Origin: Mycobacteroides sp. LB1
GTDB lineage: Bacteria > Actinomycetota > Actinomycetes > Mycobacteriales > Mycobacteriaceae
Direction: 5' to 3'
NCBI RefSeq assembly: GCF_013449725.1
Contig: NZ_JACCFF010000003.1
Span: 248,001-312,000 of the forward strand
DNA: 64,000 nucleotides
Shown one piece after another: positions 28,526 through 36,770 of this stretch (the first letter of the stretch is position 1; every line of letters starts with the position of its first letter). Position numbers and translations under genes: made by a program. The notes under the pieces are model-generated. The model was not told the DNA's origin and ran no database searches. It worked only from the letters and a program-made list of their open reading frames with translations.

Positions 28526-29452
28526 ATGCCCGACAAGGACGGCCTCGTAGTCTGCGGTGAGACGTTGGTCGACATGGTCCCGGCTGTCGATGGGCTGTGG
28601 CGATCAGTGCCCGGAGGTGCTCCGTACAACACGGCAATCACCGCTGCCAGGCTGGGCACGCGGACCGCGCTTCTCACGCATGTATCCCCCGATGCGCTCG
28701 GACGTCAGTGCGTCGAAAACCTCGTCCGTGCGGGTGTCGAGGAGTCGTTGGTGATGCGGCACGACGTTCCCACGACACTCGCCATCGCGGAAGTCGATGA
28801 ACTCGGCGTCGCGCAGTACCGGTTCTATTGGCAGGGCACCACCAATGACGTTGCACCACTATCGCTTCCCGCTCCTACGTTTGCGCCACTGGCAATCTGG
28901 GCGGGCTCGATCGCCAGTGTGCTCTGGCCGGGACGCGAGGCGCTGCGCGCCTGGATCGTCGAGAATTATTCGGACACTCCGCTCACCTTCGACGTGAACG
29001 TGCGTCCGACGCTCATCGGCGACCGAGAGACCTATGCCGAGCGCATCGCGCCTTGGCTCTCCATCACCGACGTCGCGCGCGCCAGCACCGAGGATCTGGA
29101 ATTTCTCTACCCGGGGGAGGCGCTCGAGTGCGTGGTCGGTCGCTGGTTCGATGAGTACCCACGCATCGAGATCGCCCTGGTCACCTGCGGGTCAGCGGGA
29201 TCGATGGCCTTCCGGCGGGGCGAGTACGCGCCGCTGCGCACTCCGGCTCATCCGGTTACCGCCGTCGACACCGTTGGCGCCGGAGACACCTACACCGGCG
29301 CCTTTCTGGACGGGTTCTATCGGCAGCAGCTCGATCTGCCCGAGGCGTTGCGTCGAGCGGCGGTGGCATCGGCGCTCACCTGCACCCGACCGGGGGCGCA
29401 ACCGCCCACCGCGAACGAGCTTGTCGAAGAACTGCGGCGCGTGGCGTCCTAG
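28526..29452 (+). CDS. PfkB-family carbohydrate kinase
   Basis: 308 aa ribokinase/fructokinase-type kinase. The N-terminal GETLVDMVP and sugar site VPGGAPYNTAITAARLG are present, as is the C-terminal ATP/anion-hole motif VDTVGAGDTYTGAFLDGF with its catalytic Asp. Likely substrate fructose or a similar sugar, unproven. I choose ATG 28526 (MPDKDGLVVCGE), 7 nt after TAGCCT (28513-28518), over an ATG 15 codons upstream. Confidence 0.88.
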   Translation: MPDKDGLVVCGETLVDMVPAVDGLWRSVPGGAPYNTAITAARLGTRTALLTHVSPDALGRQCVENLVRAGVEESLVMRHDVPTTLAIAEVDELGVAQYRFYWQGTTNDVAPLSLPAPTFAPLAIWAGSIASVLWPGREALRAWIVENYSDTPLTFDVNVRPTLIGDRETYAERIAPWLSITDVARASTEDLEFLYPGEALECVVGRWFDEYPRIEIALVTCGSAGSMAFRRGEYAPLRTPAHPVTAVDTVGAGDTYTGAFLDGFYRQQLDLPEALRRAAVASALTCTRPGAQPPTANELVEELRRVAS

Positions 29453-29480
29453 AGTTCAATACAGAACAATCAAGGGCGAA

Positions 29481-30167
29481 ATGAGGGGACGCATGCGATC
29501 GTTGGCGGGGGCCTGGCTGATGGTGGCCGGGTTAGTGGCACTGGTCAGCCCGTGTCCCGTCGCGTCGGCGGAGCCGTCGTCCACCGTGCCTCCCTCGGCG
29601 ATCGACAGCCTCATGCTCACGCAGCAGGAGGCCGAACGGGCGGTGGGCGTGGGTCTGCCCAATGTGTATCGGCAGAGCGCGACTTTCGCATTGGATACCG
29701 ATCGTCCGGATTGCGGAAGCATCGTGTTGGCCTCCGTGTCGAGCTACGACCAGTCCTCGTACACGGCCGCGCATTCCCAGGCGCTGTGGGATCACTCCGG
29801 CTGGTTCACCCTGGTGGATCAAAGCGTGGCGGTCTTCAGCACTGCCGAGGAGGCCCGCAACTTCACGCATAGTGAGGCTGACCGCTGGCGCAAGTGCGAG
29901 CGTCAGACGATCAATGTCTCTGAGCTGGCGATCGACGGCACGACGCTTGAGTCCACCGTGGAGGTCCGCGGCGTTACGCAGGTCGACAGCGTGCTTGCCG
30001 TCGGATACAGCCGCAACGATTCCGCGTATGCGTCGTGCCAGCATGTGCTTCTCGGAGAGCGCAATGTTGCCATCGACATTCGAACGTGCTCGACGGTTTC
30101 CCAGAGCAATGGCGAGCGCGCTTTTGAATTGATGAAGATCGTAGGGCCGCGTATCTGGGAGGCCTAG
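29481..30167 (+). CDS. Secreted PknH-sensor-like protein, second copy
   Basis: 228 aa. Signal peptide (MRSLAGAWLMVAGLVALVSP, cleavage near ASAEPS). The mature domain has the PknH-sensor layout with spaced cysteines (TDRPDCGSIVLASVSSY, FTLVDQSVAVFSTAEEARNF, ADRWRKCERQTINV, YASCQHVLLGERNVAIDIRTC). It is similar in plan to 24451-25098. AAGGGCGAA precedes ATG 29481; ATG 29493 is an alternative. Function unknown, presumably ligand binding outside the membrane. Confidence 0.76.
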   Translation: MRGRMRSLAGAWLMVAGLVALVSPCPVASAEPSSTVPPSAIDSLMLTQQEAERAVGVGLPNVYRQSATFALDTDRPDCGSIVLASVSSYDQSSYTAAHSQALWDHSGWFTLVDQSVAVFSTAEEARNFTHSEADRWRKCERQTINVSELAIDGTTLESTVEVRGVTQVDSVLAVGYSRNDSAYASCQHVLLGERNVAIDIRTCSTVSQSNGERAFELMKIVGPRIWEA

Positions 30168-30171
30168 CGGC

Positions 30172-31044
30172 TTAAATACCCACCGCGCGAAGGGGATTGA
30201 TGGATGTCTGAAGTGTCGCAACCTCAGGCCCGGCGTGCGTGACCGCGAATCGGTACAGGTCCGCCATGCTCGCGGTACTCCCGGCGATCGTGCCGTCTGT
30301 CAGCCGTGCCTTACCGGAGATGACGGTAACGGGCAGCTGGCCCAATTGATAAGGACCGTCCGGCATTCCGGCCGCACACATCGCGTCGGTGACGAGCGCA
30401 ATCCGGTCGGGACCCACTGCGGCCAGCACCATCCGGTAGATCGCGGGATGAACATGCACACCGTCCGCGATCAGTTCAATGGTCACCGTCGGATTCTCCA
30501 GGAGTGCGGGGATGGGGCCGGGCTCGCGATGGTGGATGGGCCGCATGGCGTTGAAAAGGTGTGTGGCGACGGTCGCACCGGCAGAGATCGCCTGCAGCGT
30601 CTGTTCATATGTGGCATCGGTGTGGCCCACGGCGGCCACCACGCCCCGTGCGACGAGCAGTTCGATCGCCGGTATTGCGCCCGGAAGTTCGGGCGCAATG
30701 GTGACCATCCGGATGTGTCCGCCTCCGGCGTCCAATAGCCGTTCCAGCTCGTCAAGGTCGGGCTCGCGTAGCAGTCGTGGATCATGTGCACCGGCATAGT
30801 GCGGTGAGAGCCACGGCCCCTCGAGGTGTATGCCGGCGATGCCCTCGGTACCCGGAGCCTCGGCGAGCACACTCACGGCGCGGAGCATGTCATCGGGTGC
30901 GAGAGTCACCAGACTGGCCAGCATGCCTTCGGTTCCGTGCGCCCGATGCCATTCGGCCGCAACGCGATTACCCTCGGGATCCTCTCCGAATGACGCGCCG
31001 CCACCGCCGTGCACGTGCATGTCAAAAAACCCGGCAGAAGTCAC
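30172..31044 (-). CDS. nagA: N-acetylglucosamine-6-phosphate deacetylase, TIM-barrel-only form
   Basis: 290 aa, versus about 380 in usual NagA. Barrel motifs are intact: GFFDMHVHGGGG, the metal Glu in GIHLEGPWLSPHYAGAH, VGHTDATYEQ, THLFNAMRPIHHR and catalytic Asp in ALVTDAMCAAGM. The protein starts right at the first barrel strand and ends at INPLRAVGI, so the small beta-sandwich made from both termini is missing. An in-frame TGA 9 nt before GTG 31044 excludes a longer N-terminus, and the sequence past the stop shows no NagA tail. GAGG lies 7 nt before the GTG. Role: deacetylate GlcNAc-6-P for NagB. Confidence 0.85.
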   Translation of the reverse strand: MTSAGFFDMHVHGGGGASFGEDPEGNRVAAEWHRAHGTEGMLASLVTLAPDDMLRAVSVLAEAPGTEGIAGIHLEGPWLSPHYAGAHDPRLLREPDLDELERLLDAGGGHIRMVTIAPELPGAIPAIELLVARGVVAAVGHTDATYEQTLQAISAGATVATHLFNAMRPIHHREPGPIPALLENPTVTIELIADGVHVHPAIYRMVLAAVGPDRIALVTDAMCAAGMPDGPYQLGQLPVTVISGKARLTDGTIAGSTASMADLYRFAVTHAGPEVATLQTSINPLRAVGI

Positions 31045-31053
31045 GTCATGACC

Positions 31054-32085
31054 TCACAAGGTCTCGGTCACCTTGGACAAACCTCGCGGCACATCGGGAT
31101 TTTCGCCACGGCCAATCGCCAACTGCAGGGCCAGCATTTGTAGCGGAAGGATGGCCAACATGGGTGAGAGCTCCTCGGCGGTCGGCTCCAAGGTGACGCC
31201 CAGCCCGGTGGCGGCCACCGCGTCGGCCGACCCCACACAACACACATCCGCCCCGCGTCCGGCTAGTCGATGCAGCACATCATCCATGGCCCGGCCACCG
31301 ACTCCGTCGGGCACGATCGCAATCACCGGTACCTGCGGATCTATCATCGCCAGTGGGCCGTGTAGCAGATCGGCACCGGAGAAAGCCTGTGCAGAAAGGT
31401 AACTCGTTTCCATCAGCTTGAGAGCGGCCTCGCGCGCGGTCGGGTAGGAGTAGCCGCGTCCCGTGGTGACCAGACGTGAGGCGAATCGGTACCGGGTGGC
31501 GAGCTGCTGCACTACGGCGCTGTGCAGTACTTCCTCGCCCCGTGTCGGGAGCAGATCCGCCGCAGAGTTGTCACGCCCCGCCACATCGGTGAGCAGTAGG
31601 TACAGCGCCAGTAACTGCGCCGTGTACGACTTGGTGGCGGCGACGGCGAGTTCGGGCCCTGCCAATATGTCGATATGGTGTTCGGCGGCGGCCGCCAGCG
31701 GCGACTGCGATGCGTTGGTCACCGCCACCGTCAGCGCACCCTGCTGGCGGGCCGTCGACAATGTCTGCACCAAGTCCGGGGAGCCGCCTGATTGGCTGAC
31801 CCCGATCACCAGTACACCCGAAAGGTCAGGCCGCGCACCGTAGGTCGTCATGGTCGACGGTGAGGCCAGCCCGGCCGGAACCTGCCAGATGATCTCGGTG
31901 AGGTATTTGCCATAGAGCGCGGCGTGGTCGCTGGTACCGCGAGCGACGAAGAGAACGAAGCGAGGCTGGTACTCGATGATCTTCGCCGCCACCTCCGCGA
32001 TGGCGGGACGGCCTTCGGTAAGCAGTCGTCCCCATACGGTGGGCTGCTGGCGGATCTCGTCAGCCATATGTGTCCCCGCGGTCAT
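31054..32085 (-). CDS. SIS-domain aminosugar isomerase/deaminase (NagB-II / AgaS type)
   Basis: 343 aa with two SIS domains. Sugar-phosphate motifs are FVARGTSDHAALYGKYL, VIGVSQSGGSPDLVQTL and VTTGRGYSYPTAREAALKLM, then SGADLLHGPLAMID. There is no glutaminase domain, so it resembles GlmS-derived deaminases that convert GlcN-6-P to Fru-6-P plus ammonia. It sits between an amino-sugar kinase and NagA. GGAG precedes ATG 32085. It overlaps the kinase gene by 4 nt. Confidence 0.86.
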   Translation of the reverse strand: MTAGTHMADEIRQQPTVWGRLLTEGRPAIAEVAAKIIEYQPRFVLFVARGTSDHAALYGKYLTEIIWQVPAGLASPSTMTTYGARPDLSGVLVIGVSQSGGSPDLVQTLSTARQQGALTVAVTNASQSPLAAAAEHHIDILAGPELAVAATKSYTAQLLALYLLLTDVAGRDNSAADLLPTRGEEVLHSAVVQQLATRYRFASRLVTTGRGYSYPTAREAALKLMETSYLSAQAFSGADLLHGPLAMIDPQVPVIAIVPDGVGGRAMDDVLHRLAGRGADVCCVGSADAVAATGLGVTLEPTAEELSPMLAILPLQMLALQLAIGRGENPDVPRGLSKVTETL

Positions 32086-32996
32086 CGGTTCTCCAATCCC
32101 TCGACGTCAACCCCAGCCAGGGCCAAGGCTCCGAACACCGGTTCGCGTTGCAGCACATCAATACCCGAAACACCTGTGGCCCGGGTACGTTCGACGATAT
32201 CGGCGACCAGGCCCGGCTGGTTGGCCAGTAACCCGCCGCCGAGCACCACCGGCAGGCCCGGCCCCAATCGTATGCACACACCCTCGATCAACGCCGCCAG
32301 GTCGATCGATGTTTGTTTGGTGATCACCTGAGCGGCCTTGTTTCCGGCCTCGGCCAGCTCGAACACGATGCCCGCCATCTTGGCCCAGTACCGCCTTTCG
32401 GGCTGGGCATAGAAGTGGTCGAGTAGCTGCGCGGGATCGGTGACACCGCATTCGGTGGCGAATCGTTGTGATAGCGCGTCGGGTGGTTCTCCGCGGTCGG
32501 ACAGTGAGAGCGCGTGACGCACAGCTGATCTTGATACCCCGTAACCGCTTCCATCGTCCCCGAGGAGGTATCCCCAGCCGCCGACGCGAGCGGTCATGCC
32601 ATCGGAGCGCTTGCCCCATGCCACCGAGCCTGTTCCGGATATCACCGCGATACCTGCCGACAGGCCACCGGCGGCGAGGATCAGCTGGGTGTCGTGCACG
32701 GCGGTGATGACGGCATCGGGTGCATGCGGACGCAACAACCGGATCAGTGCCTGCGCGCCTTGTTCGGTGTCCACCCCGGCCGATCCAGCGCTCACACGGG
32801 TGATGTTGTGCAGGTTGAGCTCGGAAAAGATATCCCCGAAAACGGTTTTCGCCTGCTCTTCGGTGACCGACTGCAGATTGGCGCTGCCGGCCAATGCCTC
32901 GCCGATGATCTGGCCATCCGCGACAGCCAGCGCGCGGGTCTTGGACCCGCCGATGTCGATCCCAACTAGCACGCTGGCTGCTACGTCTCGGGCCAC
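32082..32996 (-). CDS. N-acetylglucosamine kinase-like protein, BadF/BadG family
   Basis: About 304 aa ASKHA-fold kinase. Phosphate motifs LVGIDIGGSKTRALAVADGQ, IAVISGTGSVAWGKR and GWGYLLGDDGSGYGVSR are typical of eukaryotic-type GlcNAc kinases; PVVLGGGLLANQPG is the adenosine motif. Exact start uncertain: GTG 32996 is chosen, TTG 33014 and GTG 32972 are alternatives. It overlaps the transporter gene by about 16 nt. With NagA and the SIS deaminase it forms a route from imported GlcNAc to Fru-6-P. Confidence 0.84.
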   Translation of the reverse strand: MARDVAASVLVGIDIGGSKTRALAVADGQIIGEALAGSANLQSVTEEQAKTVFGDIFSELNLHNITRVSAGSAGVDTEQGAQALIRLLRPHAPDAVITAVHDTQLILAAGGLSAGIAVISGTGSVAWGKRSDGMTARVGGWGYLLGDDGSGYGVSRSAVRHALSLSDRGEPPDALSQRFATECGVTDPAQLLDHFYAQPERRYWAKMAGIVFELAEAGNKAAQVITKQTSIDLAALIEGVCIRLGPGLPVVLGGGLLANQPGLVADIVERTRATGVSGIDVLQREPVFGALALAGVDVEGLENR

Positions 32997-34375
32997 TTGC
33001 CCCCGCTTTCCCAAAAGTGCCGGATCTCCTCAAGGTTGCGTCCCTTGGTTTCCGGTGCCAGTAGATAGACGAAGACGAGGGCTGCCAGCGAGAGGGCGCC
33101 AAAGACGCCAAAGGCGACGACTCCGCCGAGCGCCGTCAACAATGTCAGGAAATACATGGAGACAACAGCATTCGCCACCAGGTCGGACGTCAGCATCGCG
33201 CTGGCCCCATACGAACGTAGCCGCGCCGGGAAGCTTTCGCCCGCGTACACCCACACCAGCGAACCGAATCCGAACGTGAAGCCCACCGCGATGAGCACGA
33301 TCCCCAGGAATCCGAGGACGGTGAGCACGCCACCGAACGACGATCCACCTATCGCGAAGACACCCACCAGCAGCGCGTCGGCGACGATCATGATGGAGAT
33401 ACCGATCATGAGGATCGGCCGCCTGCCTATCCGGTCGATCGTGGACATCGACACGAACACTGCGAACAGGGCCGCCACTTGAACGAGCGCGGGGAGCCCG
33501 AGCTTGGCGAAGTATCCCGACATGCCCATCGCCTCGAAGATGCGGGGGCCGTAGTAGACGATCGCGTTGATACCGGTGATCTGGATGAAAAAGCCAAGCC
33601 CGACAACGAAAAAGGTGGCTCTGTTGTAGGGCGGGGTAACCATTTCCCTCAGCCGTGCCAGCACCGAGCCACCGCCCTCGGAATGCAGCGCATCGGCGAT
33701 CTCGTCGAGCTCGTGGTCGATATCGATATCGGGATCCAGCGTGCTGAGGATCTCCCGGGCACGTGCACGGTCACCACGCATCATGTACCAGCGAGCGGTA
33801 TCGGGGAGCTTGCGGAGGGCGAGCAGTACCAACGCGGCAGGGATGGCGGCCAGTCCCAACATCAGCCGCCAGCTGCCGGTGGACGCGAGTGCCCAGGCGA
33901 TCAGGTACCCGGCGATAATCCCCGTCACGCACGCCAGCTGGTAGAGCACCAGCATCGAGCCGCGGATCTTGGTGGGGGAGGACTCGGCGACGAACACTGG
34001 AACCACCACCACTGAGATCCCCACCGTCACCCCGAGCAGCGCCCGGGCCCCGACCAGTGTGTTCAAGTCGACGGCCAGTGCGGACAACAGCGAGAAAAAT
34101 CCAAATGTTGCTGCCACCAATACCATTGACCGTTTTCGGCCAATTCGATTGGACAGTGGTCCACCGACGAGTGCACCAAAGATCTCACCGATCACCACTG
34201 CGGTGGCGGCCACCTGCTGGTCGTGGGTGGACAGGTGCAGATCCTGCGTGAGGAACAGGAGTGCCCCCGCGATATTGGAGGAGTCATAGCCGTAGATGAC
34301 CCCTACCGCGGCGGCGGTTACAGCCACCATCAGACCCAGACGCGACGTCGAGCGGAGGTCGGTGATCAGGCTCAT
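32981..34375 (-). CDS. MFS sugar porter
   Basis: 464 aa, 12 membrane helices. Sugar-porter signatures are present: GGPLSNRIGRKRSMV after helix 2, PVFVAESSPTKIRGSML after helix 6, the mid-loop RWYMMRGDRARARE, and VYAGESFPARLRSYGAS and LLAPETKGRNLEEIR at the end. Start MSLITDLRSTSRL at 34375 with GGAGG immediately before the ATG, an unusually short spacing. First gene of the leftward amino-sugar operon, so GlcNAc or a related sugar is the likely substrate. Confidence 0.88.
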   Translation of the reverse strand: MSLITDLRSTSRLGLMVAVTAAAVGVIYGYDSSNIAGALLFLTQDLHLSTHDQQVAATAVVIGEIFGALVGGPLSNRIGRKRSMVLVAATFGFFSLLSALAVDLNTLVGARALLGVTVGISVVVVPVFVAESSPTKIRGSMLVLYQLACVTGIIAGYLIAWALASTGSWRLMLGLAAIPAALVLLALRKLPDTARWYMMRGDRARAREILSTLDPDIDIDHELDEIADALHSEGGGSVLARLREMVTPPYNRATFFVVGLGFFIQITGINAIVYYGPRIFEAMGMSGYFAKLGLPALVQVAALFAVFVSMSTIDRIGRRPILMIGISIMIVADALLVGVFAIGGSSFGGVLTVLGFLGIVLIAVGFTFGFGSLVWVYAGESFPARLRSYGASAMLTSDLVANAVVSMYFLTLLTALGGVVAFGVFGALSLAALVFVYLLAPETKGRNLEEIRHFWESGGKWPET

Positions 34376-34386
34376 CCTCCGTATTA

Positions 34387-34450
34387 GACACTGATGGGGG
34401 CTTGCGCGAAGAAGATCGGACACTGATGAGGGCTTGCGCGCAGAGGATTG
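34387..34450. repeat. 32-bp tandem duplication in a divergent promoter region
   Basis: Two adjacent 32-bp units (34387-34418 and 34419-34450) differ at 4 positions. Both begin GACACTGATG and contain GGGCTTGCGCG. Together they fill most of the 76-bp gap between the sugar porter and the LLM oxidoreductase. The second copy includes the AGAGGA ribosome site of the rightward gene. It could be a duplicated operator. Confidence 0.8.
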
Positions 34451-34451
34451 G

Positions 34452-35345
34452 ATGGCTGTGAAGATCGGTGTTGTTGCTCCGGTGGAGCTCGGGATTACCG
34501 CGGAACCGGACAAGATCCTCGAATTCGCGCGCGCCGCAGAGCGGCTGGGATTCAGAGAGATCTCCGTGGTGGAGCATGCGGTCGTCATCGGAAGCACGCA
34601 GAGCATCTATCCGTATTCGCCGACCGGACAATCGCACCTACCCGATGACATCGATATCCCCGACCCGCTGGAGCTGCTGTCCTTCGTCGCGGGCGCGACC
34701 ACGACACTCGGGCTGTCTACCGGCGTGTTGGTGCTACCCGATCATCACCCCGTCGTGCTGGCCAAACGCCTGGCCACCCTGGACCGGCTGAGTCGGGGGC
34801 GGCTGCGGATCTGTCTCGGCGTCGGATGGATGCGCGAGGAGATCGAGGCGTGCGGCGGCGACTTCGATCGCAGGGGCAGGGCCACGGATGAAAGCATCGA
34901 GGTGATGCGCGCGCTGTGGTCCGCGGACGGCCCGGCGGCATACCAGGGGGAGTTCTATCGATTCCAGAACGCCTACTCGTACCCCAAACCGGTGCAACCG
35001 CAGGGTGTTCCGCTGTACGTCGGTGGGCACAGCAAGGCCGCGGCACGTCGAGCAGGCCGATTGGGGAATGGGTTTCAGCCGCTGGGCCTGGTCGGCGAGG
35101 ACCTGGCGGCCGCGGTGAACGTTATGCGCGCCGCCGCGGCGGACGCCGGGCGTGATCCCGCGGGTGTCGATCTGGTTCTTGGGTATGGCCTGCATCGTGT
35201 GGACCAGGCCGCGCTGGATCAGGCCGCACAGTCCGGTGCGGGGCGGATGCTGCTCTCGGCCTCGCGGCGCGCCACCACGCTTGAGGCCGTGCTCGACGAA
35301 ATGGCCGAGTGCGCTACCCGACTCGGACTGGTCGGTCCTCGCTGA
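34452..35345 (+). CDS. LLM-class F420-dependent oxidoreductase
   Basis: 297 aa luciferase-like TIM barrel. F420/flavin features are GFREISVVEHAVVI, TTTLGLSTGVLVLPDHHPV, RLRICLGVGWMREEIEACGG and the late VPLYVGGHSKAAARRAGRLG. Mycobacteria have many such enzymes using reduced F420 on varied substrates; the substrate is unknown. ATG 34452 follows AGAGGATTGG. Its last 32 nt overlap the convergent SnoaL-like gene. Confidence 0.86.
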   Translation: MAVKIGVVAPVELGITAEPDKILEFARAAERLGFREISVVEHAVVIGSTQSIYPYSPTGQSHLPDDIDIPDPLELLSFVAGATTTLGLSTGVLVLPDHHPVVLAKRLATLDRLSRGRLRICLGVGWMREEIEACGGDFDRRGRATDESIEVMRALWSADGPAAYQGEFYRFQNAYSYPKPVQPQGVPLYVGGHSKAAARRAGRLGNGFQPLGLVGEDLAAAVNVMRAAAADAGRDPAGVDLVLGYGLHRVDQAALDQAAQSGAGRMLLSASRRATTLEAVLDEMAECATRLGLVGPR

Positions 35346-35754
35346 ACACCACGACCGGCTCGCGGCGGGTGAAGACCCAATCTGCGGGTCCGCGCTCGTA
35401 GTCGTCGAGGTATCGGACCGCCATCACGTTGTCCCGGTATTCCTCCCCGCGGAGGTAGATGTGGTGCGCCATGCAGTAGACCTCGCCCGATGCGGTGCCG
35501 CCGGTGATATTCACCGTCTGCTGCCCGATGAGGTGATACGTCGCGTGCAGCGGTTTAAGTGCCGCCACAATTGAATCCGCAATGGCCTCACGGCCCGTGA
35601 GGGCTGCGTCCTCACCCTTGCGCAGCAGGGCAGCTGGGCGCACCAGTTCGGCGTTCTCGGAGAACAGGCTGACCAGTTCTTCTCGATCACGCCGGTCGGC
35701 CGCGACGGCATACCGGGCCACGAGATCCTGTAGCGCACGTCGGTCGTCAGTCAT
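35314..35754 (-). CDS. SnoaL-like / NTF2-fold protein
   Basis: 146 aa, single NTF2-like alpha+beta barrel. It opens MTDDRRALQDLVARYAVAAD with the usual ELVSLFSENAELV, and has the central HATYHLIGQQTVNI and the late DDYERGPADWVFTRRE. Members are polyketide cyclases, isomerases or dehydratases; no assignment is possible. TAGTCT (35763-35768) is 8 nt before ATG 35754. It overlaps the LLM gene at the 3' end. Confidence 0.8.
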   Translation of the reverse strand: MTDDRRALQDLVARYAVAADRRDREELVSLFSENAELVRPAALLRKGEDAALTGREAIADSIVAALKPLHATYHLIGQQTVNITGGTASGEVYCMAHHIYLRGEEYRDNVMAVRYLDDYERGPADWVFTRREPVVVFSEDRPVRVG

Positions 35755-35783
35755 GGGTACAAAGACTATGGGGCCTCGATCAC

Positions 35784-35806
35784 CCAACCAACTGATCGGT
35801 TAGGGT
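35784..35806 (+). promoter_or_regulatory. TetR-type operator and -10 box before the SDR gene
   Basis: CCAACCAACTGATCGGTTAG (35784-35803) matches the element at 3391-3410 in most positions (shared CCAACCAAC and CGGTT). TAGGGT (35801-35806) overlaps its right end and lies 7 nt before ATG 35814, so repressor binding would cover the -10 of a leaderless transcript. Confidence 0.6.
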
Positions 35807-35813
35807 GCGGCTC

Positions 35814-36593
35814 ATGGATATCAATGGTGTGTCTGCAATCGTCACGGGTGGTGCTTCGGGTCTGGGCGCCGCAACTGCTCGTCTGCTCTCTGAGCAGGGC
35901 GCCAAGGTCGTCATCGCCGACGTTCAGGACGAAAAGGGCGAGGCTCTGGCCAAGGAACTGGGTGGCGCCTTCGTGCACACCGATGTCACCAGCGAGGCCG
36001 ACGGTATCGCCGCCGTCGACGCCGCCAAGGAGCTCGGCCCGGTACGCGTCCTCATCAACTGCGCCGGTGTGGGCTGGCCCGGCCGCACCATCGGCAAGGA
36101 CGGCCAGTACGCCTCCGCGCACTCGCTCGACATCTTCTCGCGCGTCATCAATATCAACCTGATCGGCTCGTTCAACCTGATCCGTCTCGCGGCCACCGCG
36201 ATCAGCCAGGAAGAGCCCGTCGACGAGTTCGGTGAGCGTGGCGCCATCGTCAACACCGCATCCGTCGCGGCATTCGACGGCCAGATCGGCCAGGCCGCTT
36301 ACTCGGCGTCCAAGGGCGGCATCGTCGGCATGACCCTGCCGATCGCACGCGATCTGTCGGTCGTCGGCATCCGCGTCAACACCATCGCTCCCGGGCTGAT
36401 CGACACCCCGATCTACGGTGAGGGCGATTCGGCTCAGCAGTTCAAGGACCGCCTGGCGCCGAACGTGCTGTACCCGCAGCGCCTCGGTAACTCATCGGAG
36501 TTCGCGTCGCTGGCGTTGGAGCTGGTGACCAACAGCTACATGAACGCCGAAACCATCCGCATCGACGGCGGAGCAAGGTTGCAGCCGAAGTAG
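35814..36593 (+). CDS. SDR-family 3-hydroxyacyl-CoA dehydrogenase (HSD10-like)
   Basis: 259 aa Rossmann SDR. The NAD motif is AIVTGGASGLGAATARLL, the NAG-equivalent INCAGVGWPG, the catalytic Ser in VNTASVAAFDG and Tyr/Lys in YSASKGG. The sequence resembles type II 3-hydroxyacyl-CoA dehydrogenases. ATG 35814 is set by the TAGGGT box. It shares its operator type with the phosphotransferase/acyl-CoA dehydrogenase pair at 3433-5651, which suggests a common fatty-acid pathway. A strong terminator follows. Confidence 0.88.
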   Translation: MDINGVSAIVTGGASGLGAATARLLSEQGAKVVIADVQDEKGEALAKELGGAFVHTDVTSEADGIAAVDAAKELGPVRVLINCAGVGWPGRTIGKDGQYASAHSLDIFSRVININLIGSFNLIRLAATAISQEEPVDEFGERGAIVNTASVAAFDGQIGQAAYSASKGGIVGMTLPIARDLSVVGIRVNTIAPGLIDTPIYGEGDSAQQFKDRLAPNVLYPQRLGNSSEFASLALELVTNSYMNAETIRIDGGARLQPK

Positions 36594-36650
36594 TCGGGTT
36601 CGTGGCCCACTTGGGCTCGTACTGAACTTCCTGGATCGATTCCAGGTCTG

Positions 36651-36694
36651 AAGGTGGTCCGGCAGGGCTTTTCCACTAGCTGCCGGACCACCTT
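36651..36694 (+). terminator. Strong intrinsic terminator after the SDR gene
   Basis: Perfect 15-bp stem AAGGTGGTCCGGCAG (36651-36665) with CTGCCGGACCACCTT (36680-36694), 14-nt loop, followed by CTTGTC. It isolates the SDR transcript from the egt cluster and is the clearest terminator in the window. Confidence 0.88.
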
Positions 36695-36770
36695 CTTGTC
36701 GTCAGGGGCTGTACGCAGGGGCTTTATCTGAATTAATGCCACTTGTCGGTGGTCTGTGGAAGATGGACAC

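Noticed and set aside
31045..31053. A frameshift hiding the N-terminus of NagA
   Set aside because: In-frame TGA 9 nt before the start and the intact SIS gene immediately upstream leave no room for lost codons.
36594..36770. A small RNA gene before egtA
   Set aside because: The only clear structure is the 15-bp terminator of the SDR gene; no promoter for an independent RNA is visible.
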